A DNA stretch of 64,000 nucleotides from Streptomyces sp. R28 (GTDB taxonomy: Bacteria > Actinomycetota > Actinomycetes > Streptomycetales > Streptomycetaceae). The first letter of the stretch is position 1; every line of letters starts with the position of its first letter. The stretch is from the NCBI RefSeq assembly GCF_041052385.1, contig NZ_CP163439.1:1054001-1118000 (forward strand), written 5' to 3'. A program made the translations under genes and the position numbers. This document shows, piece by piece, positions 1 to 9,807 of this stretch. Under the pieces are notes generated by a model that made no database searches, was not told the DNA's origin, and worked only from the letters and a program-made list of their open reading frames with translations.

Positions 1-1001
1 ACGCCGACGAGCTGGCGCGGCTGGAGGATGTAGCCGTGCCGGATGACGTCGAGCGAACCGGAGCCGGAGACGACGTCGGCGGACACGGCGGCCCGGGCGA
101 GGAGTTCCGCCTCGGCCTGCTCACGTTGCTGCTTGGCGGTGCCGGAGAGGGTCCTGCGCTTCAGGGCCGGGGTGGGCCGCTTGCCGAGGGGCGGGCGCAG
201 CGGGCTGATGGACGGCTGCGGGAGCAGGGCGGACTGCCGGGTCTCCGGGTTCTGCCACCGGGCCTGCGGCTCTTCGCGCGCGGTCCCGTCGTACGCGAAC
301 GTCAGCTGATCGACTGTGGAGTTGGCGTCCATGTTGACGCTGAGGGCGTGCTGCCGGATGCCGAGGCGCACCTCGGGCCCCCAACGTGCGGAGGACTGAC
401 CCGGGTTGGGCCCCGGCTCCAGATAGAAGGTGTAGCCGTTGGCGCGGGCGAGCTCGGTGACGTACTGCAGGTCGGTCTGCGTCTGGTAGTGCACACGCAG
501 GTCCTGGTGCGGGGGCTGGGTGACCTTCTCGGTGTAGACGTCGGGTCGGATGCCGTAGTCGGAGTAGCGGCGCAGGATGGCCAGGACCCGCTCGGAGGGC
601 GGCAGGTTGGGGTACCGGGCGGTGCGCTCCTCCAGGTCCATGAGGAGGGTGAGATCCTCGCCGGTGACGGTGAGGGTGGAGTGGCCGGGCTGGTTGCTGG
701 CGCCGACCTCGTGCCGGACGATGAGCCCGTCGAAGAGGACGTCCGGGGTGCCCTTGACGGTGACGGTGACGATGAGCCGGGTCTTGGGGTCGAAGAACCC
801 CTCGGGCAGGAGCCGCCGGCTGATGATCCCGTTCTTGGTGAGGTCGAAGGCGAGCTGGAACCCGCTGCGCTCCCCCGCCGTGGCCGTGATCTGGGCGGAC
901 AGCAGGGCCTCGGTCACCTCGGCCGGGACGGGCCGGGCCAGCTTGGGCCCCATGAGGAGCGTGATGTGGACGGGGCCCTGCCCCACGGGCAGATCAAACA
1001 C
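1..1001 (-). CDS. CIS spike protein, VgrG/phage late-control gpD-like (partial, runs off left edge)
   Basis: The reading frame is open from a GTG at 1001 to the window edge (333 codons). It overlaps the end of the LysM gene by 8 bases, which suggests translational coupling. The N-terminal region resembles phage late control D/VgrG hub proteins: beta-rich, a short LVFDG-like strand (VLFDGLIVRHEV), then a region with LAILRRYSDYGI and a YVTELARANGYTFYLEPG stretch that is typical of gpD-like spikes. In CIS particles this protein (Cis8/Afp8-like) forms the trimeric hub on which the inner tube is built, carrying the piercing tip. The C-terminal part lies beyond the window, so any effector or tip domain cannot be judged. 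Family identity is inferred from my own translation and motif pattern. Confidence 0.85.
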   Translation of the reverse strand, partial: MFDLPVGQGPVHITLLMGPKLARPVPAEVTEALLSAQITATAGERSGFQLAFDLTKNGIISRRLLPEGFFDPKTRLIVTVTVKGTPDVLFDGLIVRHEVGASNQPGHSTLTVTGEDLTLLMDLEERTARYPNLPPSERVLAILRRYSDYGIRPDVYTEKVTQPPHQDLRVHYQTQTDLQYVTELARANGYTFYLEPGPNPGQSSARWGPEVRLGIRQHALSVNMDANSTVDQLTFAYDGTAREEPQARWQNPETRQSALLPQPSISPLRPPLGKRPTPALKRRTLSGTAKQQREQAEAELLARAAVSADVVSGSGSLDVIRHGYILQPRQLVG

Positions 1002-1377
1002 GCCGGTCTCCCCTGCCGCCCGGGAACCCGCCGGCGAGCGGGATGTCGATGACGCGCCCGGCCTCGTCGGTCAACTCCCGTGGATCGAGTACGGGGTTGG
1101 CGTCGGCGATCTGCCACCACTGGGCGGGGTCGCCGAAGTAGCGCTGCGCGAGCAGGTCGGGGCGCTCGCCGGCGCCGACGGTGTGGGGCTGGGTGAGGTC
1201 GCCGTCGGGGGTCTGGTCGAGCGGGGGCAGCAACCGGCGCTTGGTGTACCGGACTTCGGTGCCGTCGGGTCGGCGATGGATGCCGATCTCGGCGTCGTGG
1301 TACCGGCTGGTGCGCGGGTAGGGATGAGCACCCGGTATCGCGTCCAGGGCACTCTCGTAAGGCTCGATGTCAGCCAT
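994..1377 (-). CDS. LysM-domain CIS baseplate/tail protein
   Basis: This 127-residue protein starts at ATG 1377, 10 bases after the previous gene, and its stop overlaps the GTG of the spike gene. Residues about 60-115 form a LysM-like module (HTVGAGERPDLLAQRYFGDP, then WWQIADANP and a final VIDIPL), the form seen in phage and CIS baseplate proteins that join tube to hub. In Afp7-type proteins a LysM module is fused behind a CIS-tube domain. Here the tube-like domain is the separate gene immediately upstream, so the two together probably do the work of one Cis7/Afp7 protein. A role in hub or baseplate assembly is inferred from family and context. Confidence 0.85.
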   Translation of the reverse strand: MADIEPYESALDAIPGAHPYPRTSRYHDAEIGIHRRPDGTEVRYTKRRLLPPLDQTPDGDLTQPHTVGAGERPDLLAQRYFGDPAQWWQIADANPVLDPRELTDEAGRVIDIPLAGGFPGGRGDRRV

Positions 1378-1387
1378 GGTGTTCTGC

Positions 1388-2116
1388 TCAGCCCCTTCCG
1401 AACACGACGTTGCTTCCAGTTCCGGTTCCGGTCCTGGTCCCGGTCCCGAAGCCGCTTCCGCTGAGCCCGAGCGAGCCGAGGCCACCGCCGCGCGCGGCTG
1501 CGGCGAGGCGTTCCTTCTGGGCGAGGTGGGCCATGTACAGGTCGGCGCCGCGGTGGCCTGCGGGGAGGTCACTGACGGTGAGGATCTTCATGCCGATGCT
1601 GAGGGAGGCGCGGATCGGGTTGAGGTTCACGTCGAAGGCGGACTCGTTGACGGACAGCTCGGTCAGCCGGACCGGCATGACCCGCTTGCTGCCCCAGGTG
1701 AAGAGGGTGAGCGGCATCTCGATCGGGCTGATCTCGATGGCGCCCTTCTGCGACAGCTTGCTCGCGGCGCGGAGTTGGGCCACGGTCGGCTGCACCAGCA
1801 TTTCGAGGGTCGCGAGCTGCGGGTGGATGCCGTCGGGGGCGGCGACCTCGAACTGGTCGGTGGCGTCGATCTCGGCCGTGAACTTCCAGGTCTCCTGAGC
1901 GGGGCCCTTCAGACGGAGGGCCTCGTTGCGGTCGCCGCTACCGGTGCCTCCACTTCCGGAGTCGCCGCTGTCGCCGGCGGACTGGGGGGCGACGCTGCGC
2001 TCCAGGGTGTCCGGGTTGAACTGCAGGACGATGATCCGCTGGGGGGTGCCGGTGTCGGGGTTGACTACGACTATTCCGGAGCGGATGGGTTTGGGGATGT
2101 CGGCGTAGCGGGTCAC
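1388..2116 (-). CDS. CIS tube-domain baseplate protein (Cis7-like)
   Basis: This 242-residue protein starts at a GTG (2116) that overlaps the stop of the preceding gene. The N-terminus (IPKPIRSGIVVVNPDTGTPQ, then LQFNPDTLERSV) matches the CIS-tube N-terminal family: a short beta-strand, the FNP motif, a variable Ser/Gly loop at about residues 45-60, then LTFTWGSKRVMPVRLTEL-like strands and a closing DLNPIRASLSIGM-like strand. Family members sit at the tube-baseplate junction. The last 35 residues are a Gly/Ser/Thr/Arg tail (GTGTRTGTGTGS) that looks flexible. No LysM is present; it is encoded by the next gene. The function is inferred from family resemblance and position in the CIS operon. Confidence 0.8.
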   Translation of the reverse strand: MTRYADIPKPIRSGIVVVNPDTGTPQRIIVLQFNPDTLERSVAPQSAGDSGDSGSGGTGSGDRNEALRLKGPAQETWKFTAEIDATDQFEVAAPDGIHPQLATLEMLVQPTVAQLRAASKLSQKGAIEISPIEMPLTLFTWGSKRVMPVRLTELSVNESAFDVNLNPIRASLSIGMKILTVSDLPAGHRGADLYMAHLAQKERLAAAARGGGLGSLGLSGSGFGTGTRTGTGTGSNVVFGRG

Positions 2117-2811
2117 AGGCGGGCCTCGAGGCGGGTTCGAAGGGAAGAATAGTCGCGGTCCGGAAACAGCTCGGGAAACACCTGGAGCATGTTCTTGAGG
2201 TTGTTTGCGCCATCCAAAAAATCTCGCCTCGCCAGCGAGATGTCTGCGAATAGGTACTGCCAGCCGTAAGTACCCTTCGTGAGAAGCAGCGCTTTCAGGT
2301 ACTCACAGTAGCCGATGTCGAGCTTGATAAATCCTGGCGGATACGGGGACTGCCCGATGTCCGCGATGTCGCTGTACCAGAGTTCAAGCTCATCGACGTC
2401 CGCTTGCATGCGGATGTAGGTCTGGATTCCCGCACCCGACCTGGGCGTTCGATCTATGGGACACAACTGCGACAGGAACTCACGCTGAAAGTCAGTCGTT
2501 CCTGATTCCGTCCCGGGATCACTGGACTCAAGGGCATCGTTAAAGTTGATGAGGCTGAACTCACCTTTGACATCCGGAAGTGTTCCGACGGTCCTCCATG
2601 CGGCGCCGAGCTCATAGAAGCGCACATAACAGCTCAACATGTCTTCACTGAAGCGCACCCCCTCCCATGATTCATTGTATTCCTCCGGCAAAATAATGGA
2701 GAGCGGCATGTCCAGCTCTGTTCCACTGCATTGCGATTCCAGCTGAGGGGAGTTTTCGATCTCGTTGAGAGAATCCAGATGCAACTGTTCGTTCTGCGTA
2801 AGCGTTGACAT
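2113..2811 (-). CDS. Putative immunity protein for the adjacent nuclease tip (unrecognised family)
   Basis: This 232-residue acidic protein has no family I recognise and no signal peptide or membrane segment. It starts at ATG 2811 behind a strong AAAGGAG/GGAGGAGG ribosome site, 23 bases after the stop of the giant eCIS-core gene, and its stop overlaps the GTG of the next CIS gene. One 60-base line (2161-2220) counts to 50% GC against about 77% in a line of neighbouring CIS DNA (9361-9420), and codon use is correspondingly relaxed. The tip of the upstream gene shows the same low GC. A small acidic low-GC gene directly downstream of a toxin-like C-terminus is the classic position of an immunity gene in polymorphic toxin loci. 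That function is inference; it could also be an adaptor or chaperone for the tip. Confidence 0.6.
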   Translation of the reverse strand: MSTLTQNEQLHLDSLNEIENSPQLESQCSGTELDMPLSIILPEEYNESWEGVRFSEDMLSCYVRFYELGAAWRTVGTLPDVKGEFSLINFNDALESSDPGTESGTTDFQREFLSQLCPIDRTPRSGAGIQTYIRMQADVDELELWYSDIADIGQSPYPPGFIKLDIGYCEYLKALLLTKGTYGWQYLFADISLARRDFLDGANNLKNMLQVFPELFPDRDYSSLRTRLEARL

Positions 2812-2834
2812 TGCCCTCCTCCGCTCCTTTCCGC

Positions 2835-5800
2835 CTAAAATGTGAAGCGCCCGGCCTGGTGAAGATCTGCAACGTGTTTCATGATCTCATCGAGGGTGTA
2901 CACAGGCTTACCATTGGACGACTTCCAGACCTTCAGCTTATTGTGCATGTCTCGGATTCCACTGAAGGGCTGCGACCGGTTCGGGAGCCCACTGGTAAAT
3001 TCTTTGTCCCTGACTTCCAGGAGGGCCGGGATGAAGTTGCCCTTCTGCTTCAGTACCCCTCGGATCTCCTGCTCGCTCGCGGTGTTGATGTTGACCGGAG
3101 CCGGCCTGCTGCCAGGCACGGGCGGTGCGGGGATATTCAGGGTCGCGCTGGTGATCGCATCGAATTCCTTCCAGTCCGAGCGGCTGCGGCCGTCTGCGCC
3201 CCCCTTCTTGCCGTAGAGGCCCCACGAGGCCTTGAAGGTCCTGGGGAACCCTGGCGGATAGTCTCCCGCCGCATATTTCTCCGGAGCGACCGGTCGGCCC
3301 GGGTAGTTGTACGGGGAGCCTCCCTGCCAGGACGTCAGATCCACCTGATACCAGCCCACGTTCTCCGGGTTGTTGTTCATCGACCCGAACGTCATGGCCG
3401 CAAACTTCTCGAAGTTCACATAGAAGGGGCGATTGATCGAGTTCAGCGCCGGCACGAAGTTCGACGTCTTGGCGGGACCACCAACCTGCCTGGGTATGAG
3501 GTGCATTCGGTCCCACTGGGGCTTTCCGGGGGCGTTGAGACTGTGATCGTCCACATAGGTGAAGCCCTCGGTGTACTGGCCGCTTGGCACCTCCCCGTTC
3601 CTAGCGGCCCATTCGGCGTTCACATATGTCGCCTTGGTCTCCGCGCCCGGCGCGGTACCCATTTTCGGCTGAGGTGTGATTTCCGGGTCGGGCAGCCGTT
3701 GTTGCTCGAGATAATCCTTCATCCCTTGCGAGAACCCGTTGATCACGTCCTCTGCAGGATTGAGGGTCGCCCTGATGTTGAACTTGGGGTCCCCCTTCTT
3801 GGTCAGGCTCGTCAGGCGATAATGACGGCGCAGGGCGGCAAGCAGCTGGTCATGAGCCGTTTCCGGCATTCCCGGCTCGAGACGCTCCTTCAGGATTCGG
3901 CGGATGCGCGCGACGATCTCGTCCAACCTGTCGTCCTTGGACTGATCCTCCTCCTTCTTCCGCTGGTCCTTCTTCTCCTGCTTCTCCTTGACCCGGTCTT
4001 TGTCCTTCCGAGGGGCCTTGCCGTCGTCGTCCTTGGTTTTCTTGCGCTCGTCGTCCTTGGTCTTCTTTCCGTCGTCGTCCTTGGTCTTCTTTCCGTCGTC
4101 GCCCTTCGGCTTGTCCGAGTCCTTGGGCTTGGTGGGGTCCTGATCCTTGCCCTTGGTGGGAGCGTCCTTGCCGTCTCTCGGCTTGGTTGTGCTCGGCGTG
4201 CCCCCGTCGTCCTTCGGCTTGTCCGGGGACTTGGCGTCCGTGTCCTTCGGCTTCGGCGTCGCGTCCGGGTCGGATTTCGAGTCGGGCTTCCGCGCCGGGG
4301 TGGGGCGGGTGCCCGGCCTGTCATCCGGCTTGTCCTTCGGCCGACTCGATGTGTCCGTGGCTGTCGGCTTCTTGGCGTCCCCGGTCTTGTCGTTCCTGGG
4401 CTTGTCGTCCTTCGGCTTGCCGGCGCCCGGAGTCGTGTCCTTGCCGGGTGTCTTCGTCGTGGGCTTCTTCGGGTCCGCCTTGGGGTCGAGCTTCGCATGA
4501 GGCTTCGCGCCCGGGCCCGGCCCCGTGCCCTTGCCCGGCTTGGGGAGGACGGAAGTGGGACGTACCGTCGGCGGCTTGGACTGCGGTTGGCCGTGCGCGG
4601 GCCTCCCGTCCTCGTTCCTGCCACCCCTGTCGTCGGAGCCGCCGGCCGCCGGCGCCTTGCCGTCGCTCTTGCCTCCCTTGCCCAGCCTCTCGGCGATGCC
4701 CTTGAAGCGCCGCCCCACCTTCGCCACGTACTTGCCGATCCCGCTCAGCAGCGCCTCATACGCCAGCTCCAGCAACGCCACGATGCCCGCGGCCACCGCC
4801 TTCGCGAAGAGGATGCCCGCGCCGCCGCTGCGGACGGCCTTGAGCCAGTCGAGGACCGCCCCCATCGCACGCAGGATCTCGCCGAGGGCGCCGATGGCCA
4901 CGCGGATGGCGTCGATGACTGCCATCACCCAGCCCGCGCCCGGGATCAGCTTGGCGATGACCTTGGTGATGACGATCTCGCCGATGATGAAAGGGAGTTG
5001 GGGGACGATGGCGTCCCAGGTCTCCTTGACGATCTGTTCGAGGGTGATGCCGCCCTTGATCAGTTTGTCGAGGATGGCCTTCGGGACGCCGATGATCTCC
5101 TCGATCTTCGACTGGAACCATTCCTTGACGGCGGCCTTCACCTCGCGGAACAGGTGGTTCTTCGCGCCGTCCACGGCGGAGTTCTTGGCGCCGCTCAGCC
5201 AGCCTCCCGGGTCGGAGAGGAAGTCGACCGCGATGAGCATGAAGTCGCCGAGGGCGTTCAGCAGTCCGGCGGCGAAGTCCAGGACCGCCTTGACCGCGTC
5301 CACGATCGCCTTGATGACGTCCAGGAGGGCTTTCTTCAGGATGTCGAGGATGCTGCTCAGCAGTTTGCCGATGGCGTCCAGCAGATCGCTGATCGCCTGC
5401 TTCAGTGCGGCGGCGAGCCTGTTGACGAGCGCGATGGCCGCGTTGATCAGCGACGTGATCAGGTTCCGGATGCGCTTGGCCAGGTCGATGATCGCCCGCA
5501 CCATGGCCTTCGCGAACACGATCAGATCCTTGATCAGGTTCTTGATCGCGTCGACGATGGCCTTACGGGCGGCGTTGATCCATTCCTCGACGTTCTTCTT
5601 GAAGTCGCGGATGAAGGTGATGACAGCGTCACGCGCGTCGCGGATGACCTTGACGATCGCGTTCTTGATCTCGATGACCTTCTGTTTGATCCATTCGAAG
5701 GCCTTCGAGAGCCAGTTACCGGAGTCCTCGGCAGCGGTGTTCTTCTTCTGGTCCGCCTCCTTCTCCGCGTTGTCGGCCTTCTCCTTGACCTTCTTGTCGC

Positions 5801-8800
5801 TGCCCTCCTTCTCCGTGTCGACTCTGTCGTCTGTCTTCTTCTCCTCGTCCTTGACGTCCTGGCGGACCTTCTCCTGCCGGTCGGTCTTCTTGTCGCCGAG
5901 GCTCTTGAGCTCCTTGTCCTGCTCCGTGCGCCAGTCCTCGCGCTGCGCGGTGACATCGGCCATGGCCTTGTCCCGCTCGCCCGCCTGGGTTTCGGTGTTG
6001 GTCTTGATCTCGGCGTCGACCTGCTGCTTGTGCTTCGCCTGCGAGTCGCGGAAGTCGCGGTCCTTGGCCTGACGGCTCTCGGAGACGCCCTTCTGCCCCT
6101 CGCTGAACGCGGCCTGGAACTGCGGACCGCGCTCGTGCTCCGCCACCTCGGAGGCGGCCTCCGGCGGTACGGCACCGGTCGCGCCCCCGCCGGTGGCGCC
6201 GACGCCTTCGCCGCCACCCCCCTGCCCGGGCACCTTCGCGGACATCTGCTCCTTGGGAGCGTTGGGGTAGACCTGATCCTCCCCCATCCCGCGACCGGAG
6301 TCGTCCTGGGCGGTTCCGACGGTCTCCTGTCCCTTGGCGTCGACGTGGTTGCCCTGCTCGCCGGACGTCTGCTCGGCACCGCCCTGCATCTCGACGCCCG
6401 GCGCGTTGCCCGCGTGCGCCTGCTTGAGCGCCTCGTCCTTCGTCGGCAGGCCGGCGAACTTGGCGGCCAACTCCTGCGGGTCGACCACGGGTTCGTCGGC
6501 GCCGAAGAGGCTCGCGACCCCGTTCACGATCTTGCCGCCGATGAAGCCCAGGGCCATCTTGAAGGTGTCCCAGCCGCCCGGCTCCTCGGCCTTCTCGGCC
6601 TCGATCTGGCCCTCGGGCTCCTTTTCGCCGGTGACCTCGGCGTTCTCCTTGTCAGGTTCCTGCGCCTGCTGGGCCGGATCCTGCGAGTACTCGGCCGGGG
6701 CGTCCGTCTTCGGCTTGCCCGCGAGGGTCTGCGGCGCGCCGGCCGGTCGCTGCATGGAGGGCGGAGCGGAGGCAAGCGTCTTGTGTTCGTCGCCGACGGT
6801 ACGGTCCACCGCACCGCCCACGCCGCCCATGGCCTGAAGCGCCTTGTGCGGCTTGAGCTTCGAGGCGGTGGACAGACCGGCCTCCGGGGAGACGCCTGAA
6901 AGGTTCGGGGCCGCTCCGGAGTCCTTCCTGCCCTTCCCGCGGGCCGGTGCGGCCGCACCTCCACCGCCGCCACCGCCACCGCCCGTGGAACGGCCGGCCG
7001 ATGCCGCCGCCTTGGGCGACGGCGCGGTCTCCGGCGCGCTCTTCTCCGCGGGAGCAGCCTTCGAGACGGGTGCAGGTGCGGACTTGGGCGCCGCCGGAGG
7101 CTCCGTACGAGTCGCCGGGGCCTCCGTGGGAGCGCTTGGTCGGGGCGTGCTCTCCTGCGTCGCGCCGCCCGTCGCGGCCGTGTCCGACGAGCCCGCAGCA
7201 CCTGCCCCCGAGGCTCCGGACGGCTCGGCGGAGGGAGAAGGGGAAGGGGACCCGCCGGACGCACCCGAAGCACCCGGGCCGTCCGCGGCACCGGCCGCCT
7301 CCTGCTCGGGCCCCGCGCTCTGCGAACCCGTAGCCTCCGTACTCGCTCCGCCCGCCGACTCCTTCGCTCCGGATCCGGCGTCGGTCTGCGCGGCCCGGCC
7401 CCCCGTCGCCTGCGGGGACTCCTTCTCCGGCGCGGCCGACGCCTTGTCTCCGCCGGCAGCGGTGCCCTTCTCCTCCTTGGCGGCCGGCTCCTTGGCCGCA
7501 CTGCCCCCCTCGGACTTCCCGTCCCTCGCGCCAGGGGCCTCCTGCACCGTGCGCTGCGCCACGACCGCACCGAGCTTGGGGTCGTCTCCGGCCTTCGGGT
7601 CCCGGGGTGCCGAGCTCGACGCGGGCGGCGCCGCAGCGGCGCGTTCCAGTTCGAGACCACCGAAGCCGCCGTCGTCCTCGGGACCGCCCTCGGTCTCCGG
7701 TGCCGCCGACTCCGCCTCGGCGGAGGTGTCGAGGTCGTCCACGGGTTCGGCTTCCGCCGCCGCGTCCTCCACGTCCTCGGCGTCCCGCTGCGCCTGGACC
7801 TCCTCGGCTTTGGTCGGCGGCGGGGCGGAGAAGGTCGGAAGGGCCGGGGTGGAGTTCGGGTCCAGCCCGTCCACGGTCGGAACCCCGGACGCGTCGAGGT
7901 CCTGCTGCGGCAGGAAGTCCTCGGGCCGGAGCTTGATGTCCCACGCGCTCGGCTCCTCGCCGCCTGCTTCCACCTCCGACTCGCTGCCGGATCCGGACAG
8001 GTCCTCCTCTGCCTCCTCCTCGAGGCCCTCGACGTCCTGGTTGCGCTTCCCCTCAAGGGTGCTGAACCTGCCCGACAGCTGGCTGTCCTGGCCGGACGTG
8101 GTCGGCGAGCCCTTGGGCTTCTCCTGCCCCTTCTTGTCCTGCTGCTTCAGCTGCCGGCCCGCCACCATGGCCTCGGCCGCGCCCGGGCGGTTCTTCGCCG
8201 CGGACTGCTCCTTGCTCGCGGTGGGCGTCTCCTGCTGTTCGGTGGCCTCCTTGCCGGCCTGCTGCTTCTCACCGGCCGCGGAGTCCTGGGACTTCTTCTC
8301 ACCGCCCTGCTGTCCACCCCCCGACTTCCCCCCGGACGACGCGGACTGCTCCTTCTGCGGTGCTGCGGCGGCCGAGCCCGAACCCTGGCCCGAGGACTGC
8401 GCGGTCCCGGCGCCAGAGGACCGGGCGGCCCCGGTGGCCCCGGCCGCGCCCCCTCCGGAGGCCTCCGACTCACGCGGGGCGCCGCCGCCCTGCGGTGTGG
8501 TCCCGTGCTCAGGAGTGCCGCCGTTCTGCGGAGTGCTGCCGGTCGCACCCTCCTCGGCGTCGTGCTCCTTCTCCGGCCCGGGCGCCAGGCCCGGCCGCTC
8601 CTCCTCGGCCCGCCGTTCCGCCACCTCCCGCAGCGTGTTCTCGCGCTCGGTGCGCACCTCCTGGGCCGTGTCCGGCTCGATCCCGGGCGCGTCGTGCGCG
8701 TCGCGTGGCAGGTCCTGGGCATGGTCGTCGTACGCGTCGATCTCGTCGACGAGGTCCAGCACCCGGTCGTGCTCCGGTGCGAGCAGCCGGTTCTCCAGGC

Positions 8801-9508
8801 GGACGAGGACACCGTCGAGCAACTCCTCGGGCAGCCGGGCGAGTTGCTTGCGGGTGCGCTGGGACAGGTCCTGGGGGTCGCCGCGCAGGGAACGTACGAG
8901 ACCGTTGGCGATCCGGTCGACGAGAGTCGCCGGGTCCATGGCCTCGGCCCGGTTGCGGTCGGCGTCGACGGTGGCGTAGCGCAGCCAGCCCGGGGTGGCC
9001 TGGTCCTCCGCCACGTCGGCCGCCGCCTCCTCCAGCCCCGTGGCCGAAGGACGTACGAGATCCTGCGCCGCCGACTCCGCCTCCCGCTCGATCGCCTGCT
9101 GCGGCAGACTCACCGCGCCCATCTCACGCCCGGCGCGCAACGTGCCGAGGCCGTGCGGGTTCTGCACGGTGTGCAGGAGCTCATGGGCGAGCAGGCGGCG
9201 GCCCTCGTCGGTGCCCGGCTTGAAAGCGCCCTCGCGGAAGAAGATGTCCTGGCCGACGGCGACCGCGTCGGGCCGAGCAGCTCGGTCAGCTGCCCGGCGT
9301 CGCGGTCGGTGTGCAGGCGTACGCGGCTGAGGTCGTGGCCGAGCTGCTCCTCCAGCTCCCGCCGTACGCCGGGGTCCAGGGGCTGGCCCGCACCGCTGAC
9401 GATGTCCTTCGGCTCCGGCGCACGGGACTTGGCGGCACGCTCCTTGCGCTTGCGGCGGCGTTGTTCGGCGGCCTGCTCGGCATGGGCGTCCTGGGACTGG
9501 TTGCTCAT
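2835..9508 (-). pseudogene. Giant eCIS-core (DUF4157) protein with C-terminal nuclease-like tip, split by a one-base frameshift
   Basis: Two frames make one gene: 9508 to about 9275, then about 9272 to 2835 (the latter open from ATG 9167 for 2110 residues). Restoring one base after LTELLG gives about 2224 residues and completes the eCIS-core domain, ending in AVGQDIFFREGAFKPGTDEG and the metallopeptidase-like HELLH. Then come: a long Glu/Gln/Ala/Gly/Pro-rich stretch (about 8700-6900); a charged region rich in Lys/Glu/Asp (about 6130-5720); a run of amphipathic helices (about 5720-4690); a Lys/Asp/Pro linker (about 4650-3950) with 8-residue repeats; and a tip (about 3850-2835) containing DRMHLIPRQVGG...NFVP, which resembles DNA/RNA non-specific endonucleases of polymorphic toxins. 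A ComEA-like VNINTASEQEI helix-hairpin-helix follows. eCIS-core proteins are common in CIS loci and are thought to be cargo or cargo-associated. The start overlaps the previous stop (ATGA). Confidence 0.85.
4024..4095 (-). repeat. Three tandem 24-bp units encoding a Lys/Asp octapeptide
   Basis: The word tccttgg recurs at 4030, 4054 and 4078, a 24-base period. The units encode KTKDDDGK, KTKDDERK and KTKDDDGK inside the charged linker of the giant eCIS-core protein, immediately before the nuclease-like tip. The linker around them is built from degenerate Lys/Asp/Pro/Thr motifs. Such tracts are prone to copy-number change and would set the length of a flexible spacer. Confidence 0.8.
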
Positions 9509-9807
9509 CGCGTCACCTCCCCGTGGCCGCTGAGCCCTTCGTGCACCGCGCGGGCCAGTTCCTGGCCGAGGCGGCGGGCGGACAGGCCGGCGGGCAGGGG
9601 TGGCAGGCCGGTCAGCGCGTCCAGGGTCAGGGCACCGTCCGCGGCCAGCGGAACGCCGTGGGTACGGACCAGGCGGGTCAGTTCGTGTTCGAACGCGGCC
9701 GACACCCGCTCGGGGTCCACGCGGAAGCCGTGGAGGGCGAGTTCGCCGATCTCCACCCGGATCTCACGTGGTTCCCGGTCCCCGCGGGACTCCCCGTTCA
9801 CACCCAT
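9505..9807 (-). CDS. Small conserved-looking CIS accessory protein
   Basis: A 100-residue protein starting at ATG 9807 overlaps the end of the ATPase gene by 10 bases, and its TGA overlaps the ATG of the eCIS-core gene, so all three are translationally linked. After a short charged N-terminus it reads IRVEIGELALHGFRVDPERV, followed by a predicted helical body and a second helix (LSARRLGQELARAVHEGL). I recognise this as the kind of small protein found between ATPase and eCIS-core genes in CIS loci, but I know no function for it. Its position suggests work with the ATPase or in loading the giant protein. The longer reading frame that enters this gene from upstream is a shadow of the ATPase. Confidence 0.75.
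   Translation of the reverse strand: MGVNGESRGDREPREIRVEIGELALHGFRVDPERVSAAFEHELTRLVRTHGVPLAADGALTLDALTGLPPLPAGLSARRLGQELARAVHEGLSGHGEVTR

Noticed and set aside
2805..6899. Open frame of 1364 codons on the plus strand opposite the giant eCIS-core gene
   Set aside because: It mirrors the high-GC coding strand opposite. The minus-strand frame has the recognisable domains and codon bias, and the plus frame shows no domain.
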